A stretch of 31,587 nt of DNA, from contig CAMLIY010000010.1 of assembly GCA_946480125.1 (NCBI GenBank), positions 1-31,587 of the forward strand, in the 5' to 3' direction. Of this stretch, positions 8,014 to 16,491 are shown in pieces; the first letter of the stretch is position 1; every line of letters begins with the position of its first letter. The position numbers and the translations under genes were made by a program. The notes below the pieces were generated by a model. The model searched no databases, was not told the origin of the DNA, and saw only the letters and a program-made list of their open reading frames with translations. Source of the DNA: an uncultured Asticcacaulis sp. Its GTDB lineage: Bacteria > Pseudomonadota > Alphaproteobacteria > Caulobacterales > Caulobacteraceae.

Positions 8014-10275
8014 ATGTTTGCGACGTCTAAAGCCTCCGCCCTTGCTCGTATTCTTGCGGGTTTGATGTTTATGAGCATAACGGCCGGAACGGCCTCAGCC
8101 CAAAGTCGTTCGAATGCCGAAAAGACACCACCTGCAAAGGATGCAAAGCCCAAGGACAAAGCGACAGACACCACTACCGTTACTGTGATCGGGCAAAAGC
8201 CACTCAACCGAATTGACCGACAGGTCTATGACAATACGAAGGACCCTGACAGCAAGACCGGCACCGCCTTAGACGCCTTAGCGAAGGTGCCAGGCGTCAG
8301 TGTCGATCCGTCGGGTTCGGTCACCCTGCGCGGCAAAGAGCCGACGATCTTGATCAACGGCCGGCCAGCACCGCAGTTGCAGGGAGATAACCGTGCCGCC
8401 GCCTTACAGGGTATGTCGTCCGGCTCGATCACCTCGATCGAGGTGAGCAGCAATCCAGGTGCTCAATATGGGACTGGGTCGTCCTCCAGCGTTATCAATC
8501 TGATCACAACAGCTATTCTGCCGCCAGGTGGCTTTGCCTCGGTGCAGGCGCAATCGACAGGAGGTTATTCGCTGAATGGAAGCGCCCACTCCCAGTTTGG
8601 AAAGTTCAGTGTAAATGCGTTGCTGAGTACGACAGACTTTAAAAATGACAGCGTCAGCAGTTCCGCGCGTCGTTCGCTCGACGCTCACGGCCAAGCGCAG
8701 CGCAGCACACAAAGCAACAGCCAATCTGCTGGTGATTTTTTAGGGAATTTCGCCAACCTATCAGCCGACTACCGCGTGAGTAAAAGCGATGTGGTGACCG
8801 CCGGCCTTCTTTATTCCCGCTCTTCCGGGTCAGGTGGTAGCAGTGGCAACAGCGTTAACTATAATCCGGCCGGTGTCGCGACAGACATCTATACATCCAT
8901 CGGCGAGAACCGGAACGCCTTTGAAAACCAGACGGCATCCCTAACCTGGAACCATACGGGCGCCAAACTGGGCGAAACCCTTAAGGTAGATTGGCGCGTC
9001 ACGCAGGGGTCAAGAGCGTTCGGGTTCAACAACCGATCGAATTACAGCCTGGCCACAGTCGAGAGCAATCTGGCGGGATACCGGACTCAGATTAAAAGTG
9101 CGAGCCGTATCGGCAACAGTACATTTAGTATCGATTACAATCAGCCTGTTGGCGACGACCAACTGACCGCCGGGCTACAGATCACCTCCGATACAAGTAC
9201 ATTGCATTCAAACTTTACAGCGCCCGGATCGGCCGCTCTTGGCACCTTGACTAACAGCGAATACGACTATGACCAGACGGTCAGCGCGGCCTACGCCACC
9301 TATCAGAAAGCCCTGGGGACGCACTGGACCGTGCTGGGCGGCCTACGGGTCGAAGGCTTCGACCTGACGGGCAATGCGCTCCTGGTCGGCCTGAGCAACC
9401 ACGTCCGCTATACGACCTATAACCCGAGTCTGTTTGCCACCTACGTTATGTCGGAGACGGCCCGTATTCGCCTCAGCTATTCGCATCGCCTGCAACGGCC
9501 ATTTGCCACCGATTATAATCCGCAGACCATCCAGACCAGCGAAACTAGCGTCAGCGTGGGTCAGACCAATCTAAAACCGCAAGAAAACAACAACTATGAA
9601 ATTGGCTATGAATTCGGTCGCAAGGGTACGAGCTATTCGTTGCGAGGCTATTATTTGCGCGAGACGCAGATTGTGACCTCTGTCAGCACCTTCATTCCCG
9701 ATCCCCTCAACCTTGGCAATCTAGTCACACGCACTGGCCGGCTAAATGCAGGCGCGCGCGCGACTACCGGCGCAGAATTTGTCTTTTCGGGCAAATTAAC
9801 GCCGAAGTTAACAGTGAACGCCAATGCTAATTTTGCATGCGTTTCGTTGGACACGCCCAATTTCCAAGGCGCGAAGACGATCAGCGGCATAACCGGCCGC
9901 ATCGGCCTCAGCTATGAAGTGACAAAGAAGGACCGGCTATTTCTGACAGGCAACCTCTCTGCAAAAACACTGGATACTCAAGGTTTTCGCACGGGTTACA
10001 GCTCCTTCGGCCTGCAATATAACCGGAAGCTGCCGAATTCGATGCAGTTTACGGTCGCGTTCAACGACTTGGGGCGGACGAATAAGACATACACCTATAC
10101 CACGACTCCGACCCTAGATGGCTTCAGTGTTTCGAGCCGACCGTCACCTACGTTCTATATAAGTCTCCAACGCTTTTTTGGAGGTACGGCAAAGTCCAGC
10201 ACAGCCCGCCCAACGGCGCTCAACCCGGCGATAGGAACAACCAATCGTAGCACCGGCACGATCATCCGATATTAA
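8014..10275 (+). CDS. TonB-dependent outer membrane receptor
   Basis: This 753-residue outer membrane protein is predicted to take up a siderophore, metal chelate or other large nutrient using TonB energy; the substrate cannot be read. A signal peptide (~1-30, MFATSKASALARILAGLMF...TASAQ) is followed by a Lys/Asp-rich linker and a TonB-box-like TTTVTVIG. The plug domain (~60-180) contains LAKVPGVSVDPSGSVTLRGKEPTILINGRP and SSNPGAQYGTGSSSSVINLIT. The rest is a beta-barrel of the type found in TonB-dependent receptors annotated as outer membrane beta-barrel proteins. The ATG at 8014 was chosen because it begins the signal peptide and has AGGA seven bases upstream; a TTG at 7972 is in frame but poorly placed. 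The protein ends in IIRY rather than the usual terminal Phe. It stands alone, with an IS element downstream. Confidence 0.9.
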   Translation: MFATSKASALARILAGLMFMSITAGTASAQSRSNAEKTPPAKDAKPKDKATDTTTVTVIGQKPLNRIDRQVYDNTKDPDSKTGTALDALAKVPGVSVDPSGSVTLRGKEPTILINGRPAPQLQGDNRAAALQGMSSGSITSIEVSSNPGAQYGTGSSSSVINLITTAILPPGGFASVQAQSTGGYSLNGSAHSQFGKFSVNALLSTTDFKNDSVSSSARRSLDAHGQAQRSTQSNSQSAGDFLGNFANLSADYRVSKSDVVTAGLLYSRSSGSGGSSGNSVNYNPAGVATDIYTSIGENRNAFENQTASLTWNHTGAKLGETLKVDWRVTQGSRAFGFNNRSNYSLATVESNLAGYRTQIKSASRIGNSTFSIDYNQPVGDDQLTAGLQITSDTSTLHSNFTAPGSAALGTLTNSEYDYDQTVSAAYATYQKALGTHWTVLGGLRVEGFDLTGNALLVGLSNHVRYTTYNPSLFATYVMSETARIRLSYSHRLQRPFATDYNPQTIQTSETSVSVGQTNLKPQENNNYEIGYEFGRKGTSYSLRGYYLRETQIVTSVSTFIPDPLNLGNLVTRTGRLNAGARATTGAEFVFSGKLTPKLTVNANANFACVSLDTPNFQGAKTISGITGRIGLSYEVTKKDRLFLTGNLSAKTLDTQGFRTGYSSFGLQYNRKLPNSMQFTVAFNDLGRTNKTYTYTTTPTLDGFSVSSRPSPTFYISLQRFFGGTAKSSTARPTALNPAIGTTNRSTGTIIRY

Positions 10276-10447
10276 AAGAAATTCGGGAGCCTGCTTCGAA
10301 CGTGAAATTCTCAAAGACGTTCACTTCTGTAACGGGCGCCTTTTAGTCAATCCCTTTTTGAGTCATTTCCGGTCGCCGGCTTCGTGCTTCTGTACGCAGT
10401 CATCTCGGAGAGTGCTGCTTGATGGTGTAGGAAAAGGTTCGGCCGAC
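10276..10447. other. Receptor/IS spacer, nothing recognised
   Basis: No ORF with protein-like character, RNA gene or clear terminator is visible between the receptor stop and the left direct repeat of the IS element. Confidence 0.4.
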
Positions 10448-10459
10448 CCATCTAATGGG
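10448..10459. repeat. Left 12-bp direct repeat flanking the IS110 element
   Basis: CCATCTAATGGG, identical to 11727-11738. With the preceding C it forms CCCAT-CTA-ATGGG, an inverted repeat around a 3-bp centre. Confidence 0.8.
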
Positions 10460-10488
10460 CGCAGTCCAATAGGCTGCTAGCGGACAGG

Positions 10489-10557
10489 CGGTCTGACCGA
10501 TCCTCGCGTCCCGGCGAAGGGACCTGGCTCAGGTCGCAGATGGTGGAAGCGACCTGA
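10489..10557 (-). ncRNA. Three-hairpin structured region downstream of the IS110 transposase
   Basis: Three stem-loops lie in series: CGGT/ACCG (10489-10499), GTCCC/GGGAC with loop GGCGAA (10508-10523), and a perfect 9-bp stem TCAGGTCGC/GCGACCTGA (10529-10557) with an 11-nt loop. The loop of the last, read on the - strand, contains CCATCT, the first half of the flanking direct repeat. It may be part of a bridge-type RNA or simply a transposase 3' structure. Transcription is not shown. Confidence 0.4.
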
Positions 10558-10571
10558 AGGTATAAATTCGC

Positions 10572-11609
10572 TTATGCCATGGCGCCCCTCTCGGATTGCG
10601 GGGTTCCAAACTCTTGCCCGTTGCGAAGCATGGCGTGCATGATGACGCCGAGTTTTCGTGCCAACGCGACTTTGGCCTTCTTCATGCCGGACCGCTTGGC
10701 AATCGCCGTTGCCCACGCCTTCAGTTGGATGGCCCTGTTTGGGCGGACCATGATTGTGTTAGCGGCCTCATAGAGTGCTGTGCGCACACTTGCGTCCCCC
10801 GTCTTCGAGATGCGGCCGGTGTAATCCGTTTCTCCCGACTGATATTTTCTGGGTGTCAGTCCAAAATGCGGGCCTATGTCGCGCGACGAAGAGAAGCGTT
10901 CTGTTTGATCGACAGCCGAAACAAAGGTCAGCGACGTCAAAGGGCCGACGCCGGGTATGGTCATCAGTCGACTGGTTCGCGCGTCGGTCTTGGCCATCGC
11001 CAGGACCTTTCGATGGAGAAGGTTAAACTGATCCAGAAGGGCGCGACGAGCATCAAGCAATGAGCGCGAGATCTGGCTCAGCATTTCATGCCCCTCGCAA
11101 AGCTCAAGGATCCGAGTTTCGAAGCCACCGGTAGAGATGGCGCCGACCTTCAGGCCAAACCCGCGCAAGAGACCCCGAAGGCTCATTTCAATATCGATAA
11201 GTTTAGACTGAAGTAGCTTCCGTGCGGTCAGTATCGCACGGACTTCCTGAGCCGACTGAGATTTACAGTGCACGGGCCGGAACCAGCCCAGCCGCATCAA
11301 CTGGGCGATACCGCGGGCATCTTTCTTGTCGGTCTTGACCGGCATAATCTTAAACGCCGTGCGCACATGGCGGGTTTCGATCAGTTGGCACGCTAACCCC
11401 ATGGCAGTCATCTCGGCGTAAAGCCACTGCGACAACGGACCGGCTTCCAGTCCGATGAGCTCAAATTCCAGCCCTGACGCGCAGAGCCACCCCGAAAGAG
11501 CTTCGGGATCGCTAGGCGCGTCGCCCTCACGACAGATTTTACCCACAGCGTCTACGATACAGACACTTGAGCGTTCCAAAGACACATCAATACCGGCATA
11601 ATATTTCAT
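10572..11609 (-). CDS. IS110-family transposase (DEDD recombinase)
   Basis: This 345-residue transposase has the RuvC-like DEDD domain at the N-terminus: Asp8 (AGIDVS), Glu55 (LEAGP), and Asp94 and Asp97 (TDKKDARGIA). A coiled-coil middle (~120-205) precedes the C-terminal Transposase_20 domain (~212-300: TIPGVGPLTSLTF, FGLTPRKYQSGE). Ser258 in QSGE is probably the counterpart of the family's catalytic serine. Length and both domains look intact, with no frameshift. The ATG at 11609 directly starts the MKYYAGIDVS motif; an upstream in-frame start at 11642 adds only 11 residues. In this family the enzyme works with a non-coding bridge RNA from the element's own end. Confidence 0.95.
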   Translation of the reverse strand: MKYYAGIDVSLERSSVCIVDAVGKICREGDAPSDPEALSGWLCASGLEFELIGLEAGPLSQWLYAEMTAMGLACQLIETRHVRTAFKIMPVKTDKKDARGIAQLMRLGWFRPVHCKSQSAQEVRAILTARKLLQSKLIDIEMSLRGLLRGFGLKVGAISTGGFETRILELCEGHEMLSQISRSLLDARRALLDQFNLLHRKVLAMAKTDARTSRLMTIPGVGPLTSLTFVSAVDQTERFSSSRDIGPHFGLTPRKYQSGETDYTGRISKTGDASVRTALYEAANTIMVRPNRAIQLKAWATAIAKRSGMKKAKVALARKLGVIMHAMLRNGQEFGTPQSERGAMA

Positions 11610-11738
11610 GGTCGTCTCTCGATGATGCTTGGCGCAGGCCACGAACCTGACGCCTTAGGTTGATGACACCATCATTCTGAGGGATGACCACCAAAGCGCA
11701 AGCTCTGGCTCGAGCCGCCCGTTACTCCATCTAATGGG
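11610..11738 (-). ncRNA. Candidate bridge-RNA region upstream of the transposase
   Basis: This is the non-coding end between the right direct repeat and the transposase start, where IS110-group elements usually encode their bridge RNA. On the - strand it holds CCAGAGC-UUGC-GCUUUGG (11708-11691; 7 bp with one G-U), TGATG-GTGT-CATCA (11674-11661) and the palindrome GGCTCGAGCC (11716-11707). At ~129 nt it is short for a whole bridge RNA, which may extend into the coding region. This is inferred from position and folding only. Confidence 0.45.
11727..11738. repeat. Right 12-bp direct repeat flanking the IS110 element
   Basis: CCATCTAATGGG, a perfect copy of 10448-10459 in the same orientation. 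Confidence 0.8.
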
Positions 11739-11991
11739 ATATGTTTTTAGAGTGACAAATTCATAAGTAAATTTTGGTCATGATGCGATGTACGCTAAGC
11801 CGACTGTAGGGGCCGTCCAAATTATATGGTTCTTCCGCCTACACGAGCCATATGGGCTGACCTTCTCGGGCCTCGGGCCGGTACCTCGTCCCGGAACTCT
11901 GTCCTTACCTTTATGACCGCTGTAACCGTTAGATAGTCCTATGGTCCTGGGTCTTGAACCGCCTCCTTTTCATGCTGCACAGTGTTGTGTG
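11739..11991. other. Spacer between IS element and hydrolase gene, nothing recognised
   Basis: Only short frames without protein-like character are present. No clear terminator with a T-run is seen for the leftward hydrolase gene. Confidence 0.4.
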
Positions 11992-13704
11992 TCACTCTCG
12001 TCGGCCGGGCATGTCCGGCGAGCCCTTTTCGTGCAAGACGATCGATATGCTGCCATCTGGTGCCTCGACGAATTCCAGTGTCAGGTCATCGACTTGCCTG
12101 GCGTAAAATACCGTGTCCGACTGGCCGTAAAGGTTGACCTTGGGCATGCCCGTGCCTTGCGCCGTCAATTGGCCGTCCTGGTAATCAATGACGACGCTGA
12201 GCTGAGGTGTCACGACATAGGTTCCGACGTAGCCGGCAAGCGCGTCTGCCGCGACGGCATAGGGTTGGGGCGGTAGTGTGCCCGGCAGGCCATGCGCCAC
12301 CGCCAGCAGGCCGTTACCCAGGACCGACACGCTTTCGCGGTCGAGATTGCCGAGAATGATTATGCCCAACTGGTCGGCGGGTTCATATTGCGCGTCGGCA
12401 CGGAAACCGGGGACGCGGCCGCCATGGCGGATGTCGACAGTGCCAAAGGGCGCAGCAACCGCGACCCCCATCCCGTAACCGTCCCTGACCGGCGTGATCA
12501 TCAGCCGGAGCGATGCAGGCGACAACAATTTTCCTTCGACCATCGCCTTTTGCCATTTGGCCAGATCGCCCGTCGTCGAAACAATCCCCCCGTCGGCGAA
12601 GGCGTCCGGGAGAGCAAAACGGGGTGGAACCGGGCCGGCGAGGCTTGGCGCATAGCCCGTGGCCTGGTTCGGAGCGTGAGGTGGATTGAATGCTGAGGCC
12701 GTCATGTGCGCGGGCACGAAGATATTGTCGTGCAGGAAATCACCATAGGCTTGCCCGCTGACCTTTTCGATAATCAGGCCGAGAAGCGCGTACCCCGAAT
12801 TGCTGTATTTCAACTCGCTGCCAGGTTCGAACTGCGGCGCCTCCTCACTTATCAATGTCAGCAGCTGTGCATGGGTGATGCTCTGCAAAGGCGAAGACCG
12901 GTCCTCTGCCGCCTTGCGTTCAAGGTCGGCGAGATAGTCGCCGAGTCCGGACGTATGTGTCAGCAGATGGCGAACAGTGACGTGATCCCAGGACGCCGGC
13001 GCGTCGGGCAGATAGGTCTTGATCGGATCGTCAATCCTTAGCTTGCCGCGCTCCTGCAGCAGCAGTATGCAGGCCGCCGTGAACTGCTTGGTGATCGAGC
13101 CAATGCGGAAGGCGGTCTGCGGTGTGTTCCGCACGCCGCGGGCGATGTCGGCAAAGCCGTAACCTTTGTCGAGCAAGATCTTGCCGTCCTGCGTAACGAG
13201 CACCGATCCCATGAAGCGACCGTCATCGGCAAAGGCCTGGACCAGCCCGTCAAGCGCCTGACTTTCCGCCGCGGCGCTGGCATAGGTGACCGGCGTCGGC
13301 GCACCGGGCAGCGACTGCATGTCCGTCCGGCTCAAGGCCAGAGTCGATTTATACCCGCCTTCACCCCATTGGAATGTGCCAGCCCAGGCCTTTTTGCCGT
13401 CATCCCACCGGCCATCGAAAATTCCGCTATTGCCCGGAACGGTGAAAGCCAGATGATCATCGCTGGCAACAATATTGAGAATGGTGCTTTTCAGGGCATG
13501 CAGATCCGGGGCGGTCAACGGTCCCTCATGGCTGGCAAAAGTCCCCGTCAAACCGCCGCTGGCCGTGCGTTCAATATGGACCAGACTAATGAGATGGCCG
13601 TCGATCGCACCGGTCCAGTTGCCAACGGCGTCTTCAGCAAAGCAAGAAGAGCTCGCGACCCACATCAGGGCAGCGGCAGCGGTCGTAGCAAACAGTCTTG
13701 TCAT
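11992..13704 (-). CDS. Secreted beta-lactamase-family serine hydrolase (class C-like/esterase/D-aminopeptidase fold)
   Basis: This 570-residue exported protein starts with a signal peptide (MTRLFATTAAAALMWVASSSCFA, cleavage probably before EDAV). A ~110-residue beta-rich N-terminal domain (~25-135) precedes the serine hydrolase domain (~150-480) and a C-terminal beta domain (~490-570). The catalytic signatures are complete: Ser203-x-x-Lys206 (SITK), Tyr300-Ser-Asn302 (YSN) and His427-Gly-Gly (HGG). Family members include class C beta-lactamases, DD-peptidases, esterases and D-aminopeptidases; the substrate cannot be decided, and real beta-lactamase activity is not implied. GAGGGGA lies about 5-10 bases before the ATG. 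A motif shared with the promoter of the neighbouring NtrC-like regulator lies ~130 bp upstream, so it may belong to that regulon. Confidence 0.9.
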   Translation of the reverse strand: MTRLFATTAAAALMWVASSSCFAEDAVGNWTGAIDGHLISLVHIERTASGGLTGTFASHEGPLTAPDLHALKSTILNIVASDDHLAFTVPGNSGIFDGRWDDGKKAWAGTFQWGEGGYKSTLALSRTDMQSLPGAPTPVTYASAAAESQALDGLVQAFADDGRFMGSVLVTQDGKILLDKGYGFADIARGVRNTPQTAFRIGSITKQFTAACILLLQERGKLRIDDPIKTYLPDAPASWDHVTVRHLLTHTSGLGDYLADLERKAAEDRSSPLQSITHAQLLTLISEEAPQFEPGSELKYSNSGYALLGLIIEKVSGQAYGDFLHDNIFVPAHMTASAFNPPHAPNQATGYAPSLAGPVPPRFALPDAFADGGIVSTTGDLAKWQKAMVEGKLLSPASLRLMITPVRDGYGMGVAVAAPFGTVDIRHGGRVPGFRADAQYEPADQLGIIILGNLDRESVSVLGNGLLAVAHGLPGTLPPQPYAVAADALAGYVGTYVVTPQLSVVIDYQDGQLTAQGTGMPKVNLYGQSDTVFYARQVDDLTLEFVEAPDGSISIVLHEKGSPDMPGRRE

Positions 13705-13833
13705 TTAATGTCCCCTCATGTGCCGGCTCAGGAAAGCCGACGGTTCGAGAGGATTATGAAATATGCACGCCGAAGATGCGAACTATCTAAGCTATTGTTA
13801 AGGTAGGATGTTTATTAAAATTGGCGGTCCGAG

Positions 13834-13848
13834 TGTCCGATTTTGGAC
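13834..13848. promoter_or_regulatory. Candidate operator, copy 1 (TGTCCGATTTTGGAC)
   Basis: This matches 13 of 15 bases with the copy at 16492-16506. It contains the inverted repeat GTCC-N6-GGAC, and another GTCCGA lies just before it at 13827. It sits between the kinase stop and the hydrolase start, ~130 bp upstream of the hydrolase ATG, a usual distance for an enhancer-type activator site. Confidence 0.5.
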
Positions 13849-13867
13849 GTTGAATGACCGTTTTCGT

Positions 13868-15124
13868 TCAGAAGCGGAGGGCGGGCAGGCGCAGACTGAT
13901 GCGGGTGCCGTCACTGTCTGACCTGGCCTCGGCGCGGCCGCCGTGGGCGACGGAGATTTGGCGTGCCAGGCTGAGTCCGATGCCTGAGCCGCCCGGCTTC
14001 GTCGTGAAGAACGGCACGAAGACACGGTCGAGTAGGTCGGAGGCGATCCCGGGGCCGGTGTCGGTAACCGCAAGCGTGACCATTTCCTCGTCGCCATGGG
14101 CTGTAAGGGCGATCGTTGCATCGGGATGGCCGGCGACGGCATCAGCGGCGTTGCGCAATAGATTGATCAAGGCCTGCTCGATCAGGCTGCGGTCGCAGAC
14201 GAGGGCGAGGTCGGCGGGAAACACCTGCGTCGTCAAATGAACCCCTGCGAGGTCACTGCGCAACAGGGTTTCCACCGACGCGAACACGTTCTTGACGGTG
14301 ACGTGCGCGACGACCGGCACCGGAAGTTCCGCAGCCGCACGATAGCGTTCGACGAAGCGCATCAGGTGCTGGCTGCGGCTGCCGATGACCTCGATGGCGT
14401 CGGTGATCTCTTGCGACCCTCCGGCGACCAGGGGTTTCAGGCTTTCAGCCAGCGAGGCGACAGGTGTCAGCGAGTTCATCATTTCGTGCGCCAGGATGCG
14501 CGCGAGGTCCTGCCACCCCTTGATCTCGGCGGCGTCGAGCTCGCTTTCGATGGCCTGTACGGCGATCAGGCGGGTTTCCGTTCCGGTGCTGAACCGCGCG
14601 ACCGTGACAAGCGCCCGCTGGCCGCCGGTCAGGGCGACGACGCAGCGCTCGCCCGGCGCAAGCGCCTGAAGCCGGGCCGACAGATCGGCCTCCGCTGAAA
14701 GCCTGCGCGCGGCGCGATTGGCGGCGACAAGGTCGGCATCGTCAACCAGGAACAGGGCTGCGGCGGCCGTATCGACCAGGGCGCGCAGCTGCTCGGCCTC
14801 GCGATGCTGCCGCGCCCGTGCTTCGGTCAGGGCAGCATGGGCCTGGCCGAAAGCGCCTTTCAGCCGCTTCAGGCCGGGCAGGGGCTCTGCCGGCCATTCC
14901 ATATCGCCGGCGGTGACCGAGCCGATGAATTGGCTGAGCAGCCGGTCCGTTCGTCCGGCATGGCGCGCAAGGTCGATGCCGGCGACAACGACCAGGGCGA
15001 GAGCGACGGCGGCGCTGGCATATTGTTGACGCAGCGCGGCCTCAAGTGCCGCCACGCCGAACGCGGCGATCAGAAGCGCGCGCCAGCCGGTCGCCGCGGC
15101 AAATCGCATACTGCTAGAGTCCAT
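13868..15124 (-). CDS. Sensor histidine kinase (NtrY/NtrB-like), partner of the adjacent NtrC-like regulator
   Basis: This 418-residue kinase has two N-terminal hydrophobic segments (~12-30 and ~36-51), then a short linker and a PAS-like segment (~110-195: LVDTAAAALFLVDDADLVAANRAARRL). The H-box is LAHEMMNSLTPVASLAESL with phospho-acceptor His213. The ATPase domain has the N-box (INLLRNAADAV), G1 (DTGPGIA), F-box (FVPFFTTK) and G2 (GSGIGLSLARQI). There is almost no periplasmic loop, so it probably senses a membrane or cytoplasmic signal. Its ATG overlaps the end of the regulator gene by 11 bases, so the two are co-translated. This region is visibly more GC-rich than the RTX and receptor genes. 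Confidence 0.92.
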   Translation of the reverse strand: MDSSSMRFAAATGWRALLIAAFGVAALEAALRQQYASAAVALALVVVAGIDLARHAGRTDRLLSQFIGSVTAGDMEWPAEPLPGLKRLKGAFGQAHAALTEARARQHREAEQLRALVDTAAAALFLVDDADLVAANRAARRLSAEADLSARLQALAPGERCVVALTGGQRALVTVARFSTGTETRLIAVQAIESELDAAEIKGWQDLARILAHEMMNSLTPVASLAESLKPLVAGGSQEITDAIEVIGSRSQHLMRFVERYRAAAELPVPVVAHVTVKNVFASVETLLRSDLAGVHLTTQVFPADLALVCDRSLIEQALINLLRNAADAVAGHPDATIALTAHGDEEMVTLAVTDTGPGIASDLLDRVFVPFFTTKPGGSGIGLSLARQISVAHGGRAEARSDSDGTRISLRLPALRF

Positions 15125-16472
15125 GCTTTTCGAGCCTCCGGTAAAGCGCCGGACGTGTCAGGCCCAGCGCCGCGGCCGCCAGCGAGACGTTGCCGTTGAA
15201 ACGCACCATGGCGCGGTCGATGGTACGCTTTTCCAGCGCCTCGAGATCGAATTCGTCATCATCCTTCGTTGGACCGAACAGGAACGGAAAATCCTCGATG
15301 CCCAGCCGGTCGTCGCCCGCCAGCAGGGTGGCCCGTTCGGCGGCGAAGCGCAGTTCCCGAACATTGCCCGGCCAGTCGTAGGCTTCCAGGCGGCGCAGCA
15401 GGTCGGGGGGTAAGCGGCGGCGCTGCACATCGTGCTTGCGGGCGTAGAAGCCGAGAAAATGATCAAGTAGGGGGCCGATGTCGTCGCGGCGCCGACGCAA
15501 TGGCGGAATTTCGATCTCGATCGTGCGCAACCGCATCAGGAGATCCTGGCGCAGCACCTCTTCGCGGGCCAAGTCAGAGGGATTGCGGCTGCTGGCTGCG
15601 ATGACGCGGACGTCGACGGGCACCGGACGGGTTGCACCGACCGGTAGGACCTCTTGCGTTTCAATCGCCGTCAAAAGCTTGCGCTGCAGGTGCTGGGGCA
15701 GGTTGCCGATGTCGTCGAGGAAGAGGGTGCCGCCGTCCGCTGCCTGAAAGCGGCCGGCGCGATCGCTTTCGGCCCCGGCTGTGGCGCCGCGCTTCTGGCC
15801 GAACAATTCGCTTTCGAAACGGCTTTCCGCAAGTCCGTCAAGATCGACGGCAACAAATGGTTTTGCCGCGCGGCGCGATAGGCGGTGGATTTCCCGCGCC
15901 GCAAGCGCCTTGCCCGTGCCGCTTTCGCCGAGCAAAAGGACGCTGGTGTCGGCGGGCGCGGCGCGCTGCATCATGCGCCAGGCCTTTTGCAGGGCGCCCG
16001 ATGCACCAACCATTTCACCGGTGCGCACTGAGGTTTCCAAATGCCGCAAATGCGCCTGTGCCGCGTCCCGCCGGGCCCGGCTCAGCGCTGCGGCGGTCGT
16101 CATGGTGGCGATCAGCTTCTCGTTCTGCCAAGGCTTGAGCACGAAATCGACGGCGCCGCGTTTGAGGGCCTCGACCGCCAGTGCCACGCCACCATAGGCC
16201 GTCATCAGCACGATCGAGAGGGTGGGATCGACGCGGTGCAGCCGGTTCAGCACGTCGAGGCCATCCTTGCCCGAATGTTGCCCGGACGAGAAGTTCATGT
16301 CGAGCAGGATGGCGTCGACCGGGCGCGTCGCAAGGACCTCGTCCAGCCCTTCGGGCGACAAAAAGGTCTCGACGCTTTCGGCATGGGGGCGCAGGGCCAG
16401 GCGCGCTGCCATCAGCACGCCCGCGTCGTCGTCGACAATGAGGATGTGGCCGCCATTTGCGTCTTGCGTCAT
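15114..16472 (-). CDS. NtrC-family response regulator with altered GAFTGA motif
   Basis: This 452-residue regulator has a receiver domain (~8-125) with acidic pocket Asp14-16, phosphorylation site Asp58 (LLDMNF), Thr91 and Lys113. A AAA+ domain (~150-385) has Walker A GESGTGK (182-188) and Walker B GTLFLDDI (248-255). A Fis-type helix-turn-helix ends the protein (NVSLAAAALGLTRPALYRRLEK). The L1 loop, normally GAFTGA for sigma-54 contact, reads GATAGA (229-234), and Walker B has Asp-Asp rather than Asp-Glu, so sigma-54 activation and ATP hydrolysis may be impaired. The start is taken at MTQDANGG; an in-frame ATG at 16508 adds 12 residues but overlaps the candidate operator. It is divergent from the ABC transporter operon, which it probably controls. 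Confidence 0.92.
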   Translation of the reverse strand: MTQDANGGHILIVDDDAGVLMAARLALRPHAESVETFLSPEGLDEVLATRPVDAILLDMNFSSGQHSGKDGLDVLNRLHRVDPTLSIVLMTAYGGVALAVEALKRGAVDFVLKPWQNEKLIATMTTAAALSRARRDAAQAHLRHLETSVRTGEMVGASGALQKAWRMMQRAAPADTSVLLLGESGTGKALAAREIHRLSRRAAKPFVAVDLDGLAESRFESELFGQKRGATAGAESDRAGRFQAADGGTLFLDDIGNLPQHLQRKLLTAIETQEVLPVGATRPVPVDVRVIAASSRNPSDLAREEVLRQDLLMRLRTIEIEIPPLRRRRDDIGPLLDHFLGFYARKHDVQRRRLPPDLLRRLEAYDWPGNVRELRFAAERATLLAGDDRLGIEDFPFLFGPTKDDDEFDLEALEKRTIDRAMVRFNGNVSLAAAALGLTRPALYRRLEKHGL

Positions 16473-16491
16473 GTTCAATATCGTACATAGT

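Larger units (their letters stand above)
10448..11738 (-). mobile_element. IS110-family insertion sequence, apparently complete
   Basis: The element carries one intact DEDD transposase gene on the - strand. The 12-bp sequence CCATCTAATGGG occurs at 10448-10459 and 11727-11738, a spacing of 1,279 bp, which is a normal length for the family. IS110 elements lack long terminal inverted repeats, and none are seen. Donor and target sites of this family share sequence around a dinucleotide core, so a repeated junction of this sort is expected. The exact ends inside the 12-bp repeats cannot be fixed without an empty site. Confidence 0.8.

Noticed and set aside
11992..13704. Calling the serine hydrolase an antibiotic-resistance beta-lactamase
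   Set aside because: The SxxK, YxN and HxG motifs are shared by many esterases and peptidases; extra N- and C-terminal domains and length argue against a typical AmpC.
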